64,000 bases of DNA, from contig CM075862.1 of assembly GCA_037975125.1 (NCBI GenBank), forward strand, positions 13,172,625 to 13,236,624, given 5' to 3'. The notes under the pieces were generated by a model that did no database searches, was not told where the DNA came from, and worked only from the letters and a program-made list of their open reading frames with translations. Shown piece by piece: positions 57,130-64,000 of this stretch; positions within the stretch are counted from its first letter, which is position 1, and each line of letters starts with the position of its first letter. The DNA is from Latrodectus hesperus (lineage: Eukaryota > Arthropoda > Arachnida > Araneae > Theridiidae). The position numbers were made by a program, and so were the translations under genes.

Positions 57130-57505
57130 GTATTACCCTTTTTATGTCTGTTGCCTTTATGCACCGTGTTTTTTCTATGGCAACTTGCTGTCCTTTCCAC
57201 AGTTTCCGAAACTTTCCACTGGATGAATCCTCGCTCCAAGTGGGGCTTCGACGCCATTCCACATCCAAAACGGCCTCGCAGTGACTGTCTAATTGCTTTC
57301 TTTGCCATTTTGTGTCCCTGGCTGCTGCCTGTGATTGACGTCACCAAATTATTCCCGCGGACCTTTTAAATTAAGAGGGAATTTTGCCAGCAGTTCGAGG
57401 ATAGGGGAAAAGGGTCGACTTACTCCAGGACTCGTGCCCATCAGCCATGATTGGTTGCTTTTAAATTCCCTCGATGTTCGAGGGGAGAGAGAGAGACATG
57501 ATAAT
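57130..57505. other. Candidate regulatory island with perfect CRE
   Basis: Complex sequence with TGACGTCA at 57336-57343, CCTCGCTCCAAGTGGGGC, AAACGGCCTCGCAGTG and CCCGCGGACC. Frames on both strands (65-105 codons) conflict. It ends in a (GA)n-rich bit at 57485-57496. Confidence 0.38.
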
Positions 57506-58222
57506 GCTCTTGCATACAGGTGCCCTAATTAACTCTTATGAATGAAAACTCATGATCTTGGTGCAGTTATGTTTCATGAATGGACACATTTTGCTTATTG
57601 AAGTCATCAGGAGACACGAGTCTACTTTTGTAGCTCATCGAATTTGCTTATTGAATATTGTTAGCTTGTTGAGCATTATGTATATTTTATTGTTGAGTGC
57701 GTTTCTCAATCTGTTAACGATAATAAGGACTTGTTCAGTTAGTGCCTCTTGCATATAGGTGTCGTAATTAATAATTATGAATGAAAACAAACTCATGATC
57801 TTGGTGCAGTTATGTTTCATGAATGGACACATTTTGCTTATTGAAGTCATCAGGAGACACGAGTCTACTTTTGTAGCTCATCGAATTTGCTTATTAAAAA
57901 TTCTTGTTGAGTATTGTGTAGTTTATTGTTGAGTGCGTTTCTCAATAATCTGTTAGCGATAATAAAGACTTGTCCAGTTAGTGCCTCTTGCATATAGGTG
58001 TTGTAATTAATAATTATGAATGAAAACAAACTCATGATCTTGGTGCAGTTATGTTTCATGAATGGACACATTTTGCTTATTGAAGTCATCAGGAGACACG
58101 AGTCTACTTTTGTAGCTCATCGAATTTGCTTATTAAAAATTCTTGTTGAGTATTGTGTAGTTTATTGTTGAGTGCGTTTCTCAATAATCTGTTAGCGATA
58201 ATAAGGACTTGTCCGGTTAATG
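57506..58222. repeat. Satellite-like tandem array, three units of about 240 bp
   Basis: The word CATGATCTTGGTGCAG recurs at 57551, 57794 and 58033 (spacings 243 and 239). Each unit also holds CTCTTGCATA, TCATGAATGGACACATTTTG, GGAGACACGAGTCTAC, TGTTGAGTGCGTTTCTCAAT and GATAATAA. Units two and three are nearly identical, while unit one differs by small indels. The repeated minus-strand frames MTSISKMCPFMKHNCTKIM are a by-product of the repeat. Confidence 0.97.
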
Positions 58223-58580
58223 AGTGATTTTATCATTATGGTTAACAACTTATTGCAGAAACCTACAATAGCTCTGGCTGGTTAAAACAGTATTTTCATA
58301 ACGTTCATTATTAGTGGAACACATTCAGGTTTTGAGAGAATGAAATCTCGGAAAGTAGGTGTTCAGTATTACAGTGGTGCAACTGTCGCGTATTTCTATT
58401 TAGCTATATGAGAAAGGATACCAATCCGTTAAATATCATTTCATGGAAATTTTTTTTAACTAATTTGCATTTTTTAACGATTTTTTTAAAGCAGTGATAT
58501 TTTGACCAAAACTATAAAAATCAATTTTCTCTAGCAGTTTAAGTTTGTTTAAATTTAATAAAATCATCTACTCAATTTAC
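58223..58580. other. AT-rich sequence without recognised features
   Basis: Nothing recognised. Confidence 0.4.
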
Positions 58581-58584
58581 GTTT

Positions 58585-58624
58585 ATTTTATCCGAAAATT
58601 TACGAAATAATTTTCGGATAAAAT
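58585..58624. repeat. Inverted repeat, 16-bp perfect arms
   Basis: ATTTTATCCGAAAATT (58585-58600) and AATTTTCGGATAAAAT (58609-58624) with an 8-base loop TACGAAAT. Confidence 0.93.
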
Positions 58625-59075
58625 ATAAAAAAACTTTAAATAATCAAATATCTTTCATTCTTTTCACTGTCCTTTGTACTTTATTATTCCGAGCTCACAG
58701 AATCTTTTATACTTATTAGCAAAATACTTAAGGAAAGGAAATATTTAATGGTATATTTTCTTTCTAAATATTTAAGGTTTAAGAGTATATTTTCTTGATT
58801 AAACATCACAATTTTTTCTATCGTTGACTCTTCATTAAAACCATTCTAATAATACATTGCTTTTGGGAGAATTCCATCACGTTCATTGATAATACGTCAC
58901 ATTCAAGTATTGAAAAGAGAAAAAACACAGAAATAGGTGTGTTTATAGTGGTTCTATTTAATTGTGTGTGATGAGGCTGGTTGAGTTTAATTTTAAAAAA
59001 TTTATTGTTGACTTATGCAAGGCAATAGTCCTAAGATTCAAAAGAGATTGTTTACAAATATTGCAATTATTAATT
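58625..59075. other. AT-rich sequence without recognised features
   Basis: Nothing recognised. Confidence 0.4.
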
Positions 59076-59086
59076 TAGAATTCTAT

Positions 59087-59313
59087 AGGGCGCTCCGTGG
59101 CTGAGTGGTCAAAGGCATCACTGCTAATCGCTTGAGTGCGTAGGAGTGTGGGTTCGATTCCCACCATGGCCCTGGGTGTTTTTCTTCGTTATTCTTCTGT
59201 GGTTGTACGTCTGTCACTGTGCTATTTGTCCTATTATCGACGAAGACTTACAAGCGGATCTCAAGAATCAAGCATACAAGTCTGAATATATGTAATGTAA
59301 TAAAATAAATAAA
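59087..59313 (+). mobile_element. tRNA-Ser(GCT)-derived SINE with target-site duplication
   Basis: The first 85 bases look like a class II tRNA. There is the D arm GGCTGAGTGGTC, an anticodon loop CTGCTAA (anticodon GCT, Ser), a long variable arm and the T arm GGGTTCGATTCCC. The acceptor ends GGGCGCT and ATGGCCC pair only partly, so this is not a working tRNA. A 120-bp body (GGGTGTTTTTCTTCG, TTGTACGTCTGTCACTGTGC) and a tail AATAAAATAAATAAA follow. TAGAATTCTAT is duplicated exactly at 59076-59086 and 59314-59324. Confidence 0.93.
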
Positions 59314-59384
59314 TAGAATTCTATTAATGAATGAAATTTTAAAAAATTTAAATCGTCCTTTCCAATTTAAACTAACTATAAGGT

Positions 59385-59785
59385 GGATGTCGAGTCTTGT
59401 CTTTTAGATTTTGCTTTTACTGCTTTTCTATTCTCTTTGTGTTAATGGCTTGAATCAATGGTGGAAAATGGCTTCTCAAACCGATATTTTGGTCCTTATA
59501 TAAGAAATTTTTTTATTAACAAAATGAACTTCAACGCTATTTATTGACTATCGATGGTGATCTTCGGCTTGTTTGATGCAGTTCAAAGAATGTGAATGAA
59601 AGGCAGTTAGCAAATTCGTCGAGAAGTCTAATTGACAACGCCCTCTCATTAAGATGTGACATGGATGAAACATTATCTGACGTCATAGATATTTTAAACC
59701 AATGACAATCGTAATAAAGTGGCGTACTCAGGATCTCGACTGGAATGAAAGAAACATCCCATTATGGTTTTAAAAAAATCATTTT
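59385..59785 (+). repeat. Interspersed repeat family F, third copy
   Basis: Plus-strand match to the 51.2-kb copy: TTTTGCTTTTACTGC, GGTGGAAAATGGCTTCTCAA, TATAAGAAATTTTTTTATTA, ACAAAATGAACTTCAACG, GATGGTGATCTTCGGCTTG, GATGAAACATTATCTGACGT, ATTTTAAACCAATG, CTCGACTGGAATGAAAGAAA. It keeps the perfect TGACGTCA (59678-59685). The frame beginning VENGFSNRYFGPYIRNFFIN breaks at a stop after INKMNFNAIY. Confidence 0.72.
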
Positions 59786-59879
59786 ATGTGAATTTTTAGA
59801 AATGAGGACACTTTTTTTCATAAAAATACTTCAAATAAACTTTAACGTTTCATGATTAAACTTTAATATAATCATCTAC

Positions 59880-60560
59880 ACAATTTGCATTCATTTTAAA
59901 GGAAAATTTATAGAGTGATAAGGGGGCATATTTTCTTGATTTAACATCCCAACCTTTTAATCGCAAGTGCACGTGCTTGAAAAAAAAAAGTTCTCGAAAG
60001 TGAAATGAATATGTGGTAAAGAGAGAAAAACATAAACAAATGTATTTTTTAATTGCTGCTACCCCTCGGGCATTTACTCCACTCCCCCTACCCTGCCCAG
60101 TTAGGTATATTATTTCTAAGAGCACAAATTACTTTGACTCCTTTTCATTGCTGAATCATTAATGCGGATTTTTTTAATACCCCACCACCCACGCATTCAA
60201 AAGAGAGGATCTCTTTTTCTTATTAATAATAAACATTAAAGAAGGAAAAAAATGTAATTTAACTCCCACCCACCCCTTTCAACTCCCCCTCCAGCGTCTC
60301 GAGTACCCCTTCTGTAATGACTGAAGGCGATTGTAATGTTAATAAAGAAAACTGAGTGCATTTTTTTTATTATTTCTCGAATGGGCTTTTTTCCCCCTTA
60401 TTCCCCCCTCCTTCATTGATATGATGATAGTGTTAATTGCTTTCCCAACAATTCTTAACACGGATGCTATTCGAGGATGCGGGGGATAAAGGGGGGCGGA
60501 CTTTGTCGGGGGAAGAAGATGCGGGCATTATCGAAATGTAAATGAATAGTAAGGGATTGA
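59880..60560. other. C-tract-rich island
   Basis: Alternating complex bits and C/T tracts (CTACCCCTCGGGCATTTACT, CCACTCCCCCTACCCTGCCC, CCCCTCCAGCGTCTCGAG) and a G-rich end (GCGGGGGATAAAGGGGGGCG). An 89-codon minus-strand frame at 59856-60125 has no motif. Same island type as elsewhere in the window. Confidence 0.3.
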
Positions 60561-61440
60561 AAATAAAAGTCAAGTATTGTTATAATAAGTGAATGTTTTT
60601 GTGGGAAGTACTCTTAACTCTTAATGATTGGGGATATTTTTTTTTAATTTTCCTCTCTTAATTCTTGTTTATTATAAAATGAGGGTCTCTTTTTTTTGTG
60701 TGTGTGCTTGGTTGAGTGCTTGAAAATATTTTTGTGCATGTGAGTTTATGCAAAACTTTTGTGAAGTCTTAGTTTCTAAAGAATAATTCGAATGAAAAAG
60801 TGAAAACTCGGTAATTACATCTAGTAAAATTGTTAAATGGATTTTGTAATACTTGTATTATAAAATTACACATATGCCTATATTATAAAATTACATATGT
60901 TAGAAGAATATTATTTTCTTGTATAGTTTGTAAAAGTTCGCCTTTTAATTCTAGACTTTATTCTTCACATTTCTCTATCTGTTATAATATGTACTCTCTT
61001 GGCAATATTAGTTTAGTGTACAAAATTTTTGATTTAATTTTGGATATTGAAAGTTTTAAAAAGAAAATATTCTCTTTTGAATTCTTTAATATTTAGAAGT
61101 AAATCAATATTTTTATTTTATGATTTTCTTATAAGGTTTCATATTGTAAAGAGAAAAAAATTTAAAAAACTGTATAGATACATCATTATAATTTGCAGTT
61201 AGTGCATATGTATTATCACATTTGACGATTGTATAATTTACAATGTTGCCGAAAGTAATGGAGAATCACATTTGTTTCATATTCGTTTTCAATTTTAATT
61301 ATTGAATAAAAAAATTGTGGGGGTTAAAGGCTTTTTTTATTTATGGAATGAGCTTGAAATAGCAACTTTAAAAGTGAAAACTTTATGTGTATTACATCCA
61401 TTGATACATGTGTTTGCATTAAAACATTTTTATAATTAAC
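60561..61440. other. AT-rich sequence without recognised features
   Basis: Contains a short duplication (TATTATAAAATTACA at 60856-60870 and 60882-60896). The 88-codon plus frame at 60830-61096 is AT-driven low complexity. Confidence 0.4.
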
Positions 61441-61449
61441 TGCATTTTA

Positions 61450-61494
61450 ACATTTTTATATATTAGCTGATGTTGCATTTTTATATATTAGCTG
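61450..61494. repeat. Short tandem duplication, 26-bp period
   Basis: CATTTTTATATATTAGCTGA occurs twice, separated by TGTTG. Confidence 0.9.
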
Positions 61495-61955
61495 ACATGC
61501 AGGGAAATTTGGATATATAATCATTATATATAGCAGTGCAAGCAAATTTTGTATCCAAATTCTTTTCTTGTTGTTTTACAAAATGTTTTCTAGCATTTTT
61601 ACTATAAATATGCTTAAAGTAAATTTTCTTGTTAAATTGCTTACCTTTTAATTTTTAACATGCTTATATTTATTCTAAGTTTTCTAAACTTGATTATTTT
61701 TTTATATTTAAATATAATCTAATACCAGTATATTATTTGCTATTGTATGTATTATCCTTATGCATTAAAAACTATTTACAACTAGCATTAATGCTTATGT
61801 ATTAAAAAAATGTTTAATGTTTTTTTACAAAATGAGCTCTTTTTGGCGACGAAATCTTTGGCGAAAAATGTACCTTATACTAGAGACGAACTTATTGTTT
61901 TCCAAAAGTTTACTTATATGGAATTTCTTGTTTTAGAGTTCTAGTAACTTTTTTT
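61495..61955. other. AT-rich sequence without recognised features
   Basis: Nothing recognised. A T18 run lies near 61948-61965. Confidence 0.4.
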
Positions 61956-61964
61956 TTTTTTTTA

Positions 61965-62470
61965 GAAAAAGTAACGGTGCATTCAGTCGCTTACAAGAAT
62001 ATCGTAGAATATTTCGAACAAATTTTAAAGAAGTGCCTTGAACGAAGGGGAACTCTCTTTTTTTGCATAATCCGTGCTCCAGTCCAAGTTGGCTCTCCCT
62101 ATCAGAAATCCCCACCTTCTTCCACTGGGCTGCTGCAGTCGGAGTGGTCCATTAAAATCGTAATAGATGACCGCTTAGGGGGCCATATATCCCAAAACTT
62201 TCCCCGCTACCCTCTTTCGTTATCGGCCCTGGGCCATGTTTCATTTTTCTGCCTGCGCGAGTTTCCAACCTTCTCCAAACTTGATAGTGAACTTGGAGTG
62301 CGATTTCCAGGGTCCTGGCCTTTCCTGGCGTCCGCTGACCCTCTCTGCTGCCACGACAGGTCTGCAGCCCACTGATAACACGCTTATGCGCTCTCCTTTC
62401 TTGGACGAGGATTATTTTATAATCAACTCCGAATCCCAATTAATCGTCCGCTTCTTCCCTTGACCCAAAG
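61965..62470. other. Candidate regulatory island or missed exon
   Basis: About 500 bp of complex sequence. The plus strand is open for 132 codons (61977-62375, with ERRGTLFFCIIRAPVQVGSP) and the minus strand for 95 codons. Two opposed open frames argue against coding. The sequence is AG-like at the left (T18, TTTAGAAAAAG), so a splice acceptor cannot be excluded. No family recognised. Confidence 0.33.
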
Positions 62471-64000
62471 TGATTCGCTGATTGTGTGTCCAGAAGGCAA
62501 ATTATTCAAATCCAATTTTTTTTTCTGTTGGATAAATCTTGAATTCGAACTCTAATCATCAAAATGGCAATGGTATGTTTGAATCTTTTGAAACTGGTGA
62601 ATGATTCAGACGCTTAATATGCAAATTGGGTATTTCAAAATCTGGAGGGAGAAAAATAAATAAAAGAAAATTATAAATTGACTTCATTTGAAATTTTATC
62701 AACAGTGAATTTATTTCATAAAACTTTATTATAATTTAATGTAAAATTATTATTAGTTACAAAATTTAATGTATGTAATCGGCGATTAATAAATCTGTAA
62801 ATGTCTAAACTTTTCACGACAGATAATATATGTATTCAAAAAGACAATTATTCGATTTTTTTTAAATTTTAATTTTCGAACTTGAAACAAAATCTTAAAA
62901 ATGGGAATGGGATATTTGAATCTCATGACTATTGTTACTGGCTCAAATAATGCTTTAGGTTTAAAAATTTCATCTAGGATAATTTTACTCTTCTAAAATA
63001 AAATTAAAAAATATAGTAATAAAATTTTGCGCCTAACAGTAAAATTAACGTTTTTATAAAGCTAATAATTTAACTTTAGGGTTTTTGGGAACCATTCAAA
63101 TGTATTAAAATTTCAACTGTTGAAAAATTCCACAGTACAAGTTTTCTGTAAATGCTCTAGAATTTGCTTATAATTTGTTTGTCACACTTACTTTCAAAAA
63201 ATTTAAAAGTTGTTTAAACAACTTTTGAAACTATGTGTAAACTATTACAACTGAAAATAATTCATGCATAAAATCATATTTTTGTAAATGTCATCTGTTT
63301 AAAGTAGCCAGTTTACTCCATGAAATAAAATAATTGTAATTATGTTTTGTTAAAGTTGAAAATTATTTAAATACATAGATATATATTATGTGTGTACTGA
63401 TAGTAATAAAATCATTTTGAAATTAAAAACAAACTACCTTTTCTCATCTGGGTCCAAGTTGGCATAAAAGCATTTTTTCAAAGTGAATTAAATACTGTTG
63501 GTTCAGGAACAAAAAAAAAAAAATGCATGAACCCCAAACAAAATTTAAACTAAAAAGTAATTACATCTAGAAAACTCTATGAGCGTAACATTAAATAAAA
63601 GAATTTACTATGTGTTATATGTATACATATGACATATTTTGTATACTATATATATGTTATATGTATGCATTCAAATTTACTCATGCGCAATAGCTGATTA
63701 TTTGAAAAAAGAACCATAAATTAGTGATGCTAGTTAAAAAGAGTTTAATAAGTATCTCAAGATAGTAATAAATATTCAGGGAGTTGTATTAATGTACTTA
63801 ATATTGGTCTTCAAATTTGCTTTAGTCATTTAAATTAAAAAGAACTGTAATTAGTATACTCCAAATAAAAAGTTTAACTACTTTTAATGTTTTTATTATT
63901 ATGAATAATTTTCAATAGATTTGAGAATTTTGTAAGTTTCGGAATTAGTATTTGAGGAAATTTTAAAATGTGTAAGGTTTTTTTGATATTTTTTATTTCA
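62471..64000. other. AT-rich sequence without recognised features
   Basis: 1.5 kb of AT-rich DNA up to the window end. It contains the perfect 22-bp palindrome AAAAGTTGTTTAAACAACTT plus TT at 63205-63226 and an irregular TATATG-rich patch at 63615-63665. Confidence 0.5.

Noticed and set aside
57635..58089. Repeated minus-strand frames MTSISKMCPFMKHN as a small gene family
   Set aside because: They come from the 240-bp tandem repeat, which is conserved as DNA. The frames end at different points in each unit.
59087..59172. Functional tRNA-Ser gene
   Set aside because: The acceptor stem pairs only partly, and the head is followed by a SINE body and flanked by a target-site duplication.

Overview
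This window is AT-rich nuclear DNA from an animal, most likely an arthropod. The evidence is the set of 5'-truncated non-LTR retrotransposons of arthropod type (jockey/I-like RNase H tails and the RT-tail type whose C-terminus reads GRPKLRWRDCLENDLKTLKVTNW), a dense population of tRNA-derived SINEs, long (TA)n microsatellites, and no compact gene layout. I cannot fix the order or species from the sequence. I found no convincing exon of a host protein-coding gene, no intact tRNA or rRNA gene and no CRISPR. The open frames are short. They are either shadows in low-complexity sequence or pieces of dead retrotransposons.

Three things alternate. (1) Mobile DNA. I sorted repeats by eye into families. 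SINE A has about 15 copies, all on the + strand, at about 0.5, 1.3, 7.1, 7.3, 20.9, 21.4, 23.5, 26.7, 29.2, 38.6, 42.2 (nested pair), 43.8, 45.7, 46.0 and 46.5 kb. SINE B has three copies near 33.3, 34.4 and 49.3 kb. SINE E has three copies near 10.1, 30.9 and 40.1 kb. There are smaller tRNA-derived groups and one tRNA-Ser(GCT)-derived SINE at 59.1 kb. Six LINE pieces lie at 0.5, 10.5, 18.4, 24.4, 34.5 and 44.1 kb. An unnamed interspersed family, here called F, has copies near 18, 51.2 and 59.4 kb. Several insertions keep target-site duplications (TSDs), so their order can be read: LINE into F at 18.4 kb, LINE into SINE B at 34.5 kb, SINE A into SINE A at 42.2 kb. (2) Tandem and inverted repeats: a 40-bp minisatellite at 22.5 kb, a 322-bp tandem duplication at 45.6 kb, a three-copy 240-bp satellite at 57.5 kb, a 220-bp foldback at 49.8 kb and several perfect hairpins. 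(3) About fifteen islands of 200 to 1200 bp that are visibly richer in G+C and CpG than their surroundings. They carry poly-pyrimidine tracts, ATTA cores, E-boxes and perfect TGACGTCA sites. They have no useful reading frame.

The most economical reading is a gene desert or a very large intron with candidate cis-regulatory islands embedded in retrotransposon-rich AT-rich DNA. That the islands are regulatory is an inference. I found no clear previously undescribed system. The best candidates for a second look are family F, the one-sided orientation of SINE A, the island array and the 49.8-kb foldback.
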